Source: an uncultured Clostridia bacterium | GTDB taxonomy: Bacteria > Bacillota_A > Clostridia > TANB77 > CAG-508 | Direction: 5' to 3' | Assembly (NCBI GenBank): GCA_947588915.1 | Contig: CANPZA010000007.1 | Coordinates: forward strand, 1-23,721 | DNA: 23,721 nt | Shown here: positions 1 through 9,000 of the stretch, one piece after another | How the letters are laid out: the number at the start of each line of letters is the position of its first letter | How positions within the stretch are numbered: the first letter of the stretch is position 1 | The notes under the pieces: generated by a model | What the model saw: the letters and a program-made list of their open reading frames with translations, nothing else | Databases searched by the model: none | Told to the model about the DNA's origin: nothing | Made by a program: the position numbers and the translations under genes

Positions 1-17
1 TTGCATTTTGATTGTTA

Positions 18-55
18 AACGGACCTTCCATTTCTAGGAAAGCCCGTTATTTTTT
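18..55 (+). terminator. Rho-independent terminator of an upstream gene outside the window
   Basis: AACGG pairs with CCGTT and CTTCC pairs with GGAAAG around a short AT loop, followed by a run of six T. It probably ends a gene lying left of the window. No coding region is visible between here and prfA. Confidence 0.6.
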
Positions 56-106
56 ATAAAAACCATTATCTAGTAACAGGGATTTAAAGAACGTCCCCTA
101 ATCCTC

Positions 107-135
107 TTGAATAAATTGGAAAAATATAGTATAAT
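107..135 (+). promoter_or_regulatory. Probable sigma-A promoter of prfA
   Basis: TTGAAT (107-112) and a perfect TATAAT (130-135) are separated by 17 bases. They lie 39 bases before the prfA start, whose ribosome binding site AAGGAG is at 163-168. Confidence 0.7.
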
Positions 136-174
136 AATTTAGCATATGAAAATATAAAGATAAAGGAGAAATTT

Positions 175-1231
175 ATGTTTGAGAAATTAGAAGCTGTAGA
201 GAAAAGATATGAAGAATTAACAAAATTAATTTCAGATCCAGAAGTGATTTCTAATCAAGATGAATGGCGCAAATTAATGAAAGAACATGCTGATATAGAA
301 GATATAGTATTAAAATTCAGGGAATATAAGAAGATAAAAAACGACATGGATGAGGCAGAAGAATTAATGAAAGATCCTGAAATGAAGGAATTGGCAGAAC
401 AGGAATATTATGAGAATAAAGATAAATTACCTAAAATAGAAGAAGAGTTAAAAGTTTTGTTAATACCAAAAGATCCTGATGATGATAAAAATATAATATG
501 TGAAATTAGAGCAGGTGCAGGTCGGAGAAGAAGCAGCCTTATTTGCAGGTACATTATTTAGGATGTATAGTATGTATTCAGAAAGAAATCATTGGAAATT
601 AGAAGTATTAAACGAAAATGAAACTGGGCTAGGTGGATATAAAGAAATTTCTTTTATGATAACTGGAAAAGGAGTATATAGTAGATTAAAATTCGAAAGT
701 GGAGTTCATAGAGTACAAAGGGTACCAGATACTGAAAGTAGTGGAAGAATTCATACTTCAACAGCAACGGTTGCTGTTCTTCCAGTTGTAGAAGATGTAG
801 AGATAGAATTAAATCCTGCAGATATAAAAATGGAAGTATTTAGAGCATCAGGGGCTGGAGGACAACATATTAATAAAACATCATCTGCCGTAAGGTTAAT
901 ACATGAACCAACAGGAATTGTTGTTGAATGTCAAACGGAAAGATCACAATTTCAAAATAAGGATAATGCAATGAGAATGCTTCGCACTAAACTATATGAA
1001 ATAGAAAAGCAAAAGCAAGATAATGAAATAACAAGTGAAAGAAGATTACAAGTTGGTTCAGGAGATAGAAGTGAAAAGATTAGGACATATAATTATCCTC
1101 AAGGAAGGATAACAGATCACAGAATAGGGATGAGTATTTATCAAATGGAAAATTTCCTAAATGGAGATATTGATGAAATGATAGATAATTTAATTGCAGC
1201 AGATAGAGCGGAGAAATTAAAAGGTGAATAA
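175..1231 (+). CDS. prfA: Peptide chain release factor 1, read through a +1 shift at C523
   Basis: Release factor 1 recognises UAA and UAG in the ribosomal A site and triggers peptide release. With base C523 skipped the gene encodes 351 residues, the usual family length. The catalytic GGQ loop is at about residues 228-230 (bases 857-865). The RF1-type stop-recognition tripeptide P-D-T is at about 184-186, a PxT pattern that excludes RF2, which has SPF. As written, the reading frame breaks after residue 116. The in-frame CGG (523-525) leads to a UAG stop at 559-561, while the next frame resumes with the conserved G-G-E-E-A-A-L-F-A stretch of RF1. Removing C523 gives the expected G-A-G-G-E-E exactly. 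A strong promoter, AAGGAG and a downstream terminator argue for a live single gene. RF1 is essential unless UAG is unused, so a true null is unlikely. The product is certain; how the shift is read is inference. Confidence 0.9.
523..526 (+). other. CGGA +1 recoding site in prfA
   Basis: Context is GCA GGT C GGA GAA. In the incoming frame the codon is CGG; skipping C523 makes GGA, the conserved glycine of the RF1 G-G-E/D-E-A-A motif. The incoming frame ends at UAG (559-561). This is the first of six identical C-before-GGA sites in the window. Confidence 0.75.
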
Positions 1232-1233
1232 AT

Positions 1234-1294
1234 AAAAACCTAGTAAAGAAGTAAACTGTTTAGGGTTCACTTCATAAGTTACTAGGTTTTTATT
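1234..1294. terminator. Bidirectional terminator between prfA and mscL
   Basis: AAAAACCTAGTAA (1234-1246) pairs with TTACTAGGTTTTT (1279-1291), with a second inner pairing GAAGT/ACTTC. The stem has A-rich and T-rich flanks on both sides, so it can end both the plus-strand prfA and the convergent minus-strand mscL. Confidence 0.8.
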
Positions 1295-1302
1295 TATTAC
1301 AA

Positions 1303-1755
1303 TTATTCTAAAACTTCAGAATCTTCTAAAATTGAAGTACAATGTGCACATCTAGTGGACTTTGCATTAATTTCAGAATAACAATAAGGGCATAACTTTG
1401 TAGAAAGTTCTTCAGATTCCTCTTCATTAACATCTTTATGAGTTAATTTTTCAATATTTTCTTTTGCCTTATTATTTAATTTCGTAAAAGTTCTAATAGC
1501 AATAAAAATAGAAAAAGCAATAATTAAAAAATCAATTATAGTTGTAATAAAAGATCCATATTTTATAGATGAATTACCTATAGTAAGTGTCAAATCATCA
1601 AAACTAACTTTTCCTGTAAAGATTGCAATACAAGGCATAATGATGTCATTAACAAGAGAAGTTACAATTTTTTGAAAAGCACCACCTATAATAACACCTA
1701 TTGCCATATCAAAAATATTACCTTTTGTAGCAAATTCTTTAAATTCTTTTAACAT
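1303..1755 (-). CDS. mscL: Large-conductance mechanosensitive channel MscL with C-terminal zinc ribbon
   Basis: MscL forms a pentameric membrane pore that opens under membrane tension and releases solutes during hypo-osmotic shock. The 150-residue protein starts with the typical amphipathic N-terminus (L-K-E-F-K-E-F-A) followed by the TM1 stretch with A-I-G-V-I-I-G-G-A-F and the N-D-I-I-M-P segment. TM2 lies around residues 67-90. After the normal channel core comes an acidic linker and a C-x2-C-x11-C-x2-C zinc ribbon at about residues 122-139 (C-P-Y-C and C-A-H-C). GAGGAGTG at 1764-1770 gives a good ribosome binding site 8 bases from the ATG. The gene stands alone, convergent with prfA. The identification is secure; the role of the zinc ribbon is unknown to me. 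Confidence 0.93.
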   Translation of the reverse strand: MLKEFKEFATKGNIFDMAIGVIIGGAFQKIVTSLVNDIIMPCIAIFTGKVSFDDLTLTIGNSSIKYGSFITTIIDFLIIAFSIFIAIRTFTKLNNKAKENIEKLTHKDVNEEESEELSTKLCPYCYSEINAKSTRCAHCTSILEDSEVLE

Positions 1756-1776
1756 ATTTATTCACTCCTCAAATGT

Positions 1777-1805
1777 ATTTTATAGTATATGTCGAAAAAA
1801 GTCAA
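1777..1805 (-). promoter_or_regulatory. Probable promoter of mscL
   Basis: On the minus strand, TTGACT (1800-1805) and TAAAAT (1777-1782) are separated by 17 bases just upstream of the mscL ribosome binding site. The -10 element is not perfect. Confidence 0.45.
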
Positions 1806-1882
1806 TATTTCAATAAATTGTGCAAGAATAAATATAAAAAATAGGAATAGAATAAAATAAAAACAGGTAAGGGGTTTTGAAT

Positions 1883-2630
1883 TTGGAAGAAATTATATCA
1901 ACGACACTTTTAGGTTTATTTTTTGGTACATTTGGAACAACTCTGCGGAGGAATTCTAGGAATAATTACAAAAAAACAATCTAACAAATTTTTAAGTTTT
2001 ATTCTATCATTTGCATCACGGATTAATGATGTCAGTAGTCTGTTTTGATTTAATACCAGAAGCATTAGAAATAAGTACTCTAATATATGTAGTAATAGGA
2101 ATTGTAATAGGAATAATTGCAATGATTTTTTGCGATTTATTAGTAGAGAAAAAATTTAATGCAAATACTAAGGTTATAAAAAAAGAAAATAGTTTATTAA
2201 AAACAGGAATAATAGTGTCAATAGGACTTGCAATTCACAATTTCCCAGAAGGATTGGCAATTGGTTCTGGATTTGAAGCTTCTGTGAAACTTGGTTTAAG
2301 TTTAGCATTAGCTATTTGCTTACATGATGTACCAGAAGGAATTTCTATGGCAGTACCAATGAAACAAGGAGGGATGAATCCCGTAAAGATAATTTTCTAT
2401 GTAATATTATCAGGAGTAACAACAGGAGTAGGAGCATTTTTTGGAGCAATTGTAGGATCTATTTCTCAAGAAGTGATAGCAATATGTTTGAGCTTTGCAG
2501 CACGGAGCAATGTTATATATAGTATCACGGAGAGTTAATACCAGAATCAAATAGTTTATATCATGGAAGAATGACAGCAGTTGGAAATATGTTAGGATTT
2601 TTAATAGGGATATTGGCAACAACAATATAA
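1883..2630 (+). CDS. ZIP-family metal transporter (ZupT-like), read through four +1 shifts
   Basis: ZIP proteins import zinc, iron or manganese across the cytoplasmic membrane. As written the reading frame is broken four times, at CGG codons starting at 1946, 2019, 2503 and 2528. Skipping the C of each gives one continuous 247-residue protein, the usual ZupT length, with about eight hydrophobic segments. The metal-binding motifs H-N-F-P-E-G (about residue 118) and H-D-V-P-E-G (about 147) are intact. The restored joints read as expected for ZIP proteins: T-L-G-G-I-L-G, A-S-G-L-M-M-S, A-A-G-A-M-L-Y and V-S-G-E-L-I-P-E. The start is TTG at 1883, with AAGGGG at 1869-1874 about 8 bases upstream. 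Apart from the four shift sites there is no decay: no internal stop in the restored frame, and a strong terminator follows. It could be a pseudogene by conventional rules. I think it is expressed by recoding, but that is inference. Confidence 0.8.
1946..1949 (+). other. CGGA +1 recoding site 1 in the ZIP transporter
   Basis: Context is ACT CTG C GGA GGA ATT. Skipping C1946 restores T-L-G-G-I-L-G in the first membrane segment. The incoming frame would end at TAA 1982-1984. Confidence 0.72.
2019..2022 (+). other. CGGA +1 recoding site 2 in the ZIP transporter
   Basis: Context is GCA TCA C GGA TTA ATG. It is exactly 24 codons after the previous site in the restored frame, so CGG is again the codon in frame. 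Skipping C2019 restores A-S-G-L-M-M-S. The incoming frame would end at TGA 2046-2048. Confidence 0.72.
2503..2506 (+). other. CGGA +1 recoding site 3 in the ZIP transporter
   Basis: Context is GCA GCA C GGA GCA ATG. Skipping C2503 restores A-A-G-A-M-L-Y. The incoming frame would end at TAA 2536-2538. Confidence 0.72.
2528..2531 (+). other. CGGA +1 recoding site 4 in the ZIP transporter
   Basis: Context is GTA TCA C GGA GAG TTA, eight codons after site 3. Skipping C2528 restores V-S-G-E-L-I-P-E, the last conserved ZIP block, and opens the frame to the TAA at 2628-2630. The incoming frame would end at TAG 2552-2554. Confidence 0.72.
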
Positions 2631-2692
2631 TGTATGATAGACAGGTAGTCTAGATAATAGGTGGAAATCCATATGTAGATCAAGTTATTAAG

Positions 2693-2740
2693 AAAAATAG
2701 TGTAATACAAAATTAATATTTGTGTTACACTATTTTTGTA
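2693..2740. terminator. Terminator after the ZIP transporter
   Basis: AAAAATAGTGTAA (2693-2705) pairs perfectly with TTACACTATTTTT (2725-2737). The stem is extended inward by ACAAA/TTTGT and has a T-rich 3' side. Confidence 0.8.
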
Positions 2741-2752
2741 AATTATATAAAT

Positions 2753-2800
2753 AAAACTAGTCAAAAGTTTTTAAATTAATCAAATTTGACTAGTTTTTTA
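2753..2800. terminator. Second tandem terminator-like hairpin
   Basis: AAAACTAGTCAAA (2753-2765) pairs with TTTGACTAGTTTT (2785-2797), followed by more T. It sits just after the first terminator and isolates the transporter from the downstream surface genes. Confidence 0.7.
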
Positions 2801-3257
2801 TTATATTTCAACTGTTTTTTGACAATGCATATCATTAGTTGTTATTACTAAATACTGTATTTTGTTCCAAGAATATTTTTACATCTGTATATGATGTTAC
2901 AATGTTCATCATTGTATGGTATTTCCTTTTATAGTGTTTTTAATATGCACATATTTCTTATGTAAATTACACATTTGAAGTTTTATTTAAACTACTTGAC
3001 AAAAAGTTAACATCAATATATTATTTATAATAAAGAAAATAAAAAATAAATTTTTTAGAGAATAAGCAAATGTCAAACTTCTAAATGATTACAAGAGTAA
3101 GGAAGAAAATGCTTACCAAACAGTGATTTTTGTTTTTATGCTAAAATATAAAATGATGAATTGTATAAAAAACAGTATATTTTTTTGATATTAATATTTT
3201 AGAAAAGACCTATTTCTAAAATTTTAATATATATAAATAGGGAAAGGGGGGAAAAAA
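2801..3257 (+). other. Intergenic region with a long leader before the surface-protein operon
   Basis: No coding region of any length is credible here in either strand. The stretch holds the promoter at 2996-3024 and then about 230 bases of A/T-rich transcribed leader. I see no known riboswitch core, tRNA-like fold or strong terminator in it. Confidence 0.5.
2996..3024 (+). promoter_or_regulatory. Strong promoter upstream of the 3258 surface protein
   Basis: A perfect TTGACA (2996-3001) and TATTAT (3019-3024) are spaced by 17 bases. If this is the start site region, the mRNA leader is about 225 bases long. Confidence 0.6.
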
Positions 3258-3974
3258 ATGACAAAAAAAACATTATTAGTTTCATTATTAGTTGCAATAT
3301 TTTTATTAGCTATTTTAGTTGTACCAGTAAAAGCTGCTACAATAACAGAAGCTGATGTTGAAGATTGGACTAGATCTGATTCATTACATAATGCTGGTAA
3401 CACACCAAAAATGGTAAAAACTACAGATACAGATGGAACAATCGTGCTTACTTATAATGCTGCTGAGCTAAAAATCCTTAATGGTGATAGCAAAAGACCA
3501 GATGGATATGCTTGGATAGGTGTTAAAGTTAAAAACGTTCCAGAGGATGCAACAGCATTCACAGTAAATGGTAAAAAATATGATATATTAAATTCAGATG
3601 GTAAATTTGCTGAAGAATTTGTTGGAATTAAAGAATCTACTCTTCAAAATGCAACAAAAGAAGGTAAAGATATTATTTATAATCTAGAGTTTAAATTTAT
3701 AAAAAACGAAAGTGATGAAGTAGGAGATGCTGTAAAAGTTAGAGTTGTTATTAAAACAGAAGGTATAACATTATATAATAAAGAAGATAATGCACAAGTA
3801 TGGAATGATGCAATATATGAAGAATTTGCTCCTAAAGCAGAAGTACCTTCTGAAGAGCCAGTTAAAGAAGAACTAGATGAAACATCAAAAACAGGAGTAA
3901 TAGCAACAGATCTAATTGTTGCTATGGCACTTGCAATGGTTTCTTTGGTAGGAATTGCTATTACTAAAAAATAG
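3258..3974 (+). CDS. Secreted wall-anchored protein of unknown function with a T-S-K-T-G sorting signal
   Basis: I do not recognise the family. The 238-residue protein has a signal peptide (Lys-rich start, hydrophobic core, cleavage near V-K-A-A at about residue 27). A globular region of about 170 residues follows, with many beta-prone stretches (for example G-Y-A-W-I-G-V-K-V-K-N-V), then an acidic Pro/Glu linker. The C-terminal sorting signal reads T-S-K-T-G, a hydrophobic helix, then T-K-K. The motif lacks the LP of class A substrates and resembles the (N/S)PxTG-like signals of class B sortases. A class B sortase starts 86 bases downstream, so this is its likely substrate. The ribosome binding site is a G-run (3246-3251) before the ATG. 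No catalytic motif is visible; a binding or adhesion role is a guess. Confidence 0.75.
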   Translation: MTKKTLLVSLLVAIFLLAILVVPVKAATITEADVEDWTRSDSLHNAGNTPKMVKTTDTDGTIVLTYNAAELKILNGDSKRPDGYAWIGVKVKNVPEDATAFTVNGKKYDILNSDGKFAEEFVGIKESTLQNATKEGKDIIYNLEFKFIKNESDEVGDAVKVRVVIKTEGITLYNKEDNAQVWNDAIYEEFAPKAEVPSEEPVKEELDETSKTGVIATDLIVAMALAMVSLVGIAITKK

Positions 3975-3995
3975 TAAAATGTGATAAATAAATTT

Positions 3996-4026
3996 AATAG
4001 AGCAGTCAAATTTTGTCTGCTCTATT
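3996..4026 (+). terminator. Hairpin between the surface protein and its sortase
   Basis: AATAGAGCAG (3996-4005) pairs perfectly with CTGCTCTATT (4017-4026). The 3' side has no long T-run, so it may attenuate transcription into the sortase rather than stop it fully, which would set substrate above enzyme. Confidence 0.55.
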
Positions 4027-4060
4027 ATTAAAAAGAATATAAAATAAGGTGGATCTTGTC

Positions 4061-4900
4061 ATGAAAACTGGTAAACATCAAGCAGAGAAAAATGTAAAAA
4101 GAAAAAGAAAGCAGGATATAAATAGTAAAACTAAAAAAAAGAACAAAAAAGTAAAAAGAATAATTCGATTTCTTTTATTTTTAGTGTTTATAGCTTGTAT
4201 TAGTTATATAGCCTATTATTATATAAATACTAATAAAAAACAAAAAGAAACAGATATGTTATTAAATAATGTAGAGGTAGAAGAATCCATAGAAGAGCCC
4301 AAAATAGAAGAAACGGAGAGAATGATACAAATAAAGGAATTGCAAAAACAAAATGATGAGATTATAGGTTGGCTTGAAATAGGAGGTACAAAAATCAATT
4401 ATCCAGTTATGCAGGCACCAGACAATGAATTTTATTTGAATCATGATTATAAAAAAGAAAAAAATAAACAAGGATCTTTATATTTGGATAAAGATTACAA
4501 TTGGAGTATTCCATCAAGTAATCTTCTAATATATGGACATAATAATACTCTGGATGGAAGTATGTTTGCTGATTTATTAAAATATCAAGAAGAAAGCTTT
4601 TATAAAGAGCATCCTACTTTTAGATTTACAACTGCTAATGAAGATGTAGAGTATGAAATTATTGCTGTATTTAAGTCAAGAGTATATTATAAAAATGAAA
4701 AAAATGTATTTCGCTATTATTATTTTATAAATGCGAAAAATGAACAAGAATATAATGAATTTATAGAAAACTGTAAAAAAATTTCATTATATAATACAGG
4801 AAAAAGTGCTAAATATGGTGAACAATTAATTACCCTTTCTACTTGTGCATATCATACAAAAAATGGAAGGTTTGCTGTTGTAGCAAAAAAAATGAATTAA
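4061..4900 (+). CDS. Class B sortase
   Basis: Sortases are membrane cysteine transpeptidases that cut a C-terminal sorting signal and join the substrate to peptidoglycan. I chose the ATG at 4061, because AAGGTGG (4046-4052) sits 8 bases upstream. A GTG at 4049 is in frame but overlaps that site. The 279-residue protein has a very basic N-terminal tail, one membrane segment at about residues 32-55, and a class B core starting at D-E-I-I-G-W-L-E-I-G-G-T. The catalytic residues are His160 (Y-G-H-N), Cys262 (T-L-S-T-C) and Arg270 (N-G-R-F). It follows the 3258 surface protein and is probably co-transcribed with it, making that protein the likely substrate. The E-I-I-G-W-L start and T-L-S-T-C place it in class B; its exact motif preference is inferred from the neighbour. 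Confidence 0.9.
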   Translation: MKTGKHQAEKNVKRKRKQDINSKTKKKNKKVKRIIRFLLFLVFIACISYIAYYYINTNKKQKETDMLLNNVEVEESIEEPKIEETERMIQIKELQKQNDEIIGWLEIGGTKINYPVMQAPDNEFYLNHDYKKEKNKQGSLYLDKDYNWSIPSSNLLIYGHNNTLDGSMFADLLKYQEESFYKEHPTFRFTTANEDVEYEIIAVFKSRVYYKNEKNVFRYYYFINAKNEQEYNEFIENCKKISLYNTGKSAKYGEQLITLSTCAYHTKNGRFAVVAKKMN

Positions 4901-4927
4901 AAACTGGAAAGAAAAATAAATAGTAGT

Positions 4928-4966
4928 AAAAGATGGCCTATGTAGGAGAAGTAGTCTGTCTTTTTC
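4928..4966 (+). terminator. Weak terminator-like hairpin after the sortase
   Basis: AAAAGATGG (4928-4936) can pair with CTGTCTTTT (4956-4964) with two G-T wobbles and a 19-base loop, running into a T tract. The stem is marginal. Confidence 0.3.
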
Positions 4967-5067
4967 TATGTAAAAAAATATAATACAAAAGAAAAAATAT
5001 TAAATTCAACTAGAAGATATATTCCAAAATAGATATAAAAAATGTATAAAAATTAGCTTATTGAAAT

Positions 5068-5868
5068 TTATATTTCAACAAGCTTTGCATGTATTAATAA
5101 TCTTTCATTACCATTATATCTATGGCAAGTAGAAAGTGTTAAAATCTTATCAGAACTATCAACAGTTGTATTAAAATCATAATCGCTACGATTTTTTAAT
5201 GTATCAGCAAAAACTTTGAACTCATCATCAGAATTGAAATCTATTTTTAAATAATCATTTACTAATGGAGTTTTATATACACTAAATATTTGCCATAAAG
5301 TGTTCTCGTTTTCTGTTGATATTTTTATTATATGATTAGAAGTATTATCAAACCAATTGCTATTTAATACATTTTTTAAAGAACCAAACATAGAGCCATC
5401 TAAACGAGAATGGGCATAAATTATAGAATTTTTATTAATTAAACTTGTGTCATTTCTATAATCTAAAAATACCCACCCAGCATTATTAAAACTTTTATCA
5501 AAAGAATGTGTTAAATAATAATCATTATCAGTAGACTGGACAAAAGGATAATTTACATTTGTACCAGGAACTTGAATCCATCCAATTATATCAGGATTAA
5601 TGTCTTTAAGTTTAGAAAAATCTACATCAATTAACTTTGCCCCATTTTTATTAATTTCATCTATTGTAACATTTTCATTAATATTAATTAAGCTTTTTTT
5701 CATGTGAACAGAATCAATATACCATTTATATAGATTAATAGAAGAATATATTACAAGTATAATGCCTAATAATAAAATGAATATTATCAATTTATTTGAT
5801 TTTTTCTTATTTGGTTTACGACTGATTTTATAATCATCTTCAAAATTTGAAAATTCATCTCTTACCAT
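5068..5868 (-). CDS. Second class B sortase
   Basis: This is a 266-residue membrane-anchored transpeptidase. A Lys-rich N-terminus precedes a single membrane helix at about residues 27-46. The class B core begins at P-D-I-I-G-W-I-Q-V-P-G-T. The catalytic residues are His153 (Y-A-H-S), Cys248 (T-L-S-T-C) and Arg256 (N-E-R-L). AGGAGA at 5875-5880 lies 6 bases before the ATG. The gene is divergent from the 1757-residue surface protein starting at 6033, whose C-terminus carries an S-P-K-T-N signal of the class B type, so that protein is the likely substrate. It is clearly different in sequence from the other sortase (Y-A-H-S versus Y-G-H-N, short T-L-S-T-C-H-R-Y loop), so it is not a recent duplicate. 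Confidence 0.9.
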   Translation of the reverse strand: MVRDEFSNFEDDYKISRKPNKKKSNKLIIFILLLGIILVIYSSINLYKWYIDSVHMKKSLININENVTIDEINKNGAKLIDVDFSKLKDINPDIIGWIQVPGTNVNYPFVQSTDNDYYLTHSFDKSFNNAGWVFLDYRNDTSLINKNSIIYAHSRLDGSMFGSLKNVLNSNWFDNTSNHIIKISTENENTLWQIFSVYKTPLVNDYLKIDFNSDDEFKVFADTLKNRSDYDFNTTVDSSDKILTLSTCHRYNGNERLLIHAKLVEI

Positions 5869-5909
5869 ATTTTGTCTCCTATAATTTTTATTATATCAAT
5901 AGTATTTCA

Positions 5910-5938
5910 ATTATATAATAATATTATTTATTTTTCAA
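5910..5938 (-). promoter_or_regulatory. Promoter of the minus-strand sortase
   Basis: On the minus strand, TTGAAA (5933-5938) and TATAAT (5910-5915) are spaced by 17 bases, upstream of the sortase start. Confidence 0.6.
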
Positions 5939-5971
5939 ATTTTACATTTGTATTTCATTTTTGTAAATCTG

Positions 5972-6001
5972 TTGACTAAATTTTGATAATAATGATATAA
6001 T
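5972..6001 (+). promoter_or_regulatory. Promoter of the 1757-residue surface protein
   Basis: TTGACT (5972-5977) and TATAAT (5996-6001) are spaced by 18 bases. It is arranged back to back with the sortase promoter, so enzyme and substrate could share control in this 164-base gap. Confidence 0.65.
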
Positions 6002-6032
6002 TAACTGAATAGAAAATATGGGGGGGAAAAGT

Positions 6033-9000
6033 ATGAAAAAAATTAGTATTCATAAAACAATTTTAGTGGTTTGTGTAATTGTTTCATTGTTAGCACCTAG
6101 TATTTGCACTAATATAGTATATGCAATGGATGAAGATATTCAAAATGAGGTGGAAGAAGAAATAATTGATGACAAAACAGTAAAAAGTCAAGAAACACAA
6201 AATATTGATGAAAGTGCTGAAGAGCAAGAAAGTAGTGAAAATAAAGATGTTCAAACAACAAATGTTATTGCAAATGAACCAAAGCAAAATATTTCAGTAT
6301 TAAAAGCTAATGCACAATCTGCATATGAGCCAATGGCAATATCTGAAAATGTTATAAATGTACCAGAAGGAGAAGGAACTTTACAACAAGCAATTAAATC
6401 TGCAGGAGAAGGAGCAGTTCTTAAACTACAAAGAGGAGAATATAGAGGCGAAGAAATTGTTATAGATAAAGCAATTACAATTACTGGAGTTGGAAGTTCA
6501 AGGGATAATGGAAGTATAATTATACCAAAAATAAAAATTCAAGATACAACTAAAGAGAAAAAAGTTGTTATACAAAATGTATTTTTGGGAACGATGCAAC
6601 CACCATCAGAAGGCTTTAATTTTATAGATGTACAAAGTCCAGTATCTCTTGACATCAATGATATATATATTTTTTACATATATAGACCAAATAATACTAA
6701 AACATCTGCTACAATTAGTTTAGGGGAAAATTCAGATAATTCAACAATAAATATTAATAATTCAAATTTAAATGGTTACTTTACAGGGCTAGATGTTAAA
6801 TCATCACAAAATACAATAACTATTGATAATTCAAAATTATCTGGACAATTAGCCATTGGACTAACAGATGGAAGTGATAATAATATAATAGTAAAAAATA
6901 ATTCAACAATAACAGGGCGTTCAATGTATTTTACATCAGATGAGGCAATTTCTATAAGTAAGCAACAAAATTTAACAATAGATGTAGAAAATTCTACAAT
7001 AATTGGAAATGATTCAAAAGGTGATAGAAATACACATATATTCTCTTTTGATGGAGAAAATGCAAGTTCAAATGTCAAAATAAATATTAAAGGTAATTCT
7101 GTTATTAATGATATAAATGCAATAAAAGGAAGTACAATATTCAATTTTGGAGAAAGCAATACTCCAAGTAATACAAATATTATAACAGTAGAAAAAAATG
7201 TAAAAATGACTCCAAATACTGTAGAATACAAATATAATACAGATAATGAATATGCGGTTGTAGGAATTTATGATAAAGAAGGAAAATTAACAATCAAAGC
7301 TTATGATAAAAGTAAAAAAATTCCAGAAAGTGAATATGATTCTAGTGTAAGTAAATGGTATAAGGTTACAAATACAACAAGTACTTTTGATAAAGAAGAA
7401 TTAATATCAGAAAATATGGATTTACATCCTGTCCCTGAAGAAGAAATACCTATAAAAGTTAATATTGTAGGAAAAGAAGAAACATATAATTTAAATGCAG
7501 GACAATCAATTAATAATAATGAAGATTTAAAAAATGCATTAGAAGAATTGAAAGATGTAGAAGGTAAGACATTTTCTAGGTTTGTAACTCAAGATGGAAC
7601 TATAATAGAGGAAAGTACAGAAATATTTAAAGATATAACAATTACTCCAAAATATAAAGTTAAAGTAACAATACAAAATGGAGAAACACAAGATCAATAT
7701 GAAATTGAAGAAGGTCAAAATATAAGTTATATACCACAAGATGATTTAAACAAATATGAAACAGGAAAGACAGATAAAAGTTTTTCAAGATATGAAACAG
7801 TAAATACAGAAGGTAAATCTACTATAATCTCAAAAAGTGAGGCTATAAATGAGAATATAACAATAAAACCTGTATATTATGTTACAGTTACTATAAAAAT
7901 AGGAGATCAAGAATTACGATATAACATAGATGAAGGTAAAGACTTAAAAAATGGTTTAGTTAATGCATATTATTATAATATACAAAGTGTAATAAATAAA
8001 CAAAACAAAGTATTTCAATACTTCTTAGATGAAGGAAATCAACAAATTAAATTTGATACTCCAATAACTAAAAATACGACATTGACAGCACAATTTAAAG
8101 TAAGAGTATCTGTATATTCTTTAAGTGGAGAAGTAAAAAAAGAATATGACATAGAAGTAGGGCAAACCTTAAAACAGGCTAAAGGAGATAGCATTGGAGA
8201 GGAATTACAAGGATTAGTAGAGAATTTTAATAATAAAACTTTTGAACATTTTATAGATGATAAGGGAAACATAGTAACTGCAGAAACACAAATAAATGAA
8301 AATACAAACTTTAAGCCAGTATATAATAATCAAATAACAATAGAAATTTATAATGCTACAAAAGATAACAAAAAAACATATACAATAGAAAGTGGAGAAA
8401 ATCTAAATACTTTAACAGATAAAATCGAAGAAATAAATAATTGGGTAAAATCAGAAGAAGAAAAAGATTTTTCTCATTTTACAGATACAAATGGAAATAT
8501 AGTTGATTTTAGTACATCAATATTAGAACATACTATACTAACACCAGTATATAAAATAACATTAACAGTAGAACCTAAAAATGAAAGTATAGAAAAATTT
8601 GATGTTATAGAAGGAACAAAATTTGAAACTGTAAAACAAGAACAATTACAAAAATTCAATTTAACAAATAAAACTCTTACAAATTATGTGTATAAACGAG
8701 ATGATAACACTACTGTAGTAGGAGATAGCGATACATTTAATGTTCATACAACAATAATACCTAAATACAATGTAACAGTAACGGTAAAAAGAAATGCAGA
8801 AGATGAACCAGGACAATCATTTACAATGGAAGAAGGAGCAACATTAGAAAGTTTAGGTTCAAGTTTAGATGTTTTTGACAAAGAAGAAAGTTTAACTGGA
8901 AAACATTTTGACAAATACATAGATATTAATACAAATGAAGAAGTAAAAAAAGATGTTCAAATAAATGAAAACATAACAATCATACCAACATATAATGTAA

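Noticed and set aside
175..1231. Assignment as prfB with its classic programmed frameshift
   Set aside because: The stop-recognition motif is P-D-T (RF1 type) rather than SPF. The break is at CGG, not CTT-TGA, and it lies at codon 117 rather than near codon 25.
2801..2995. Possible small gene or RNA gene between the tandem terminators and the surface operon
   Set aside because: No ORF with a ribosome binding site, no tRNA-like cloverleaf and no known riboswitch core could be seen.
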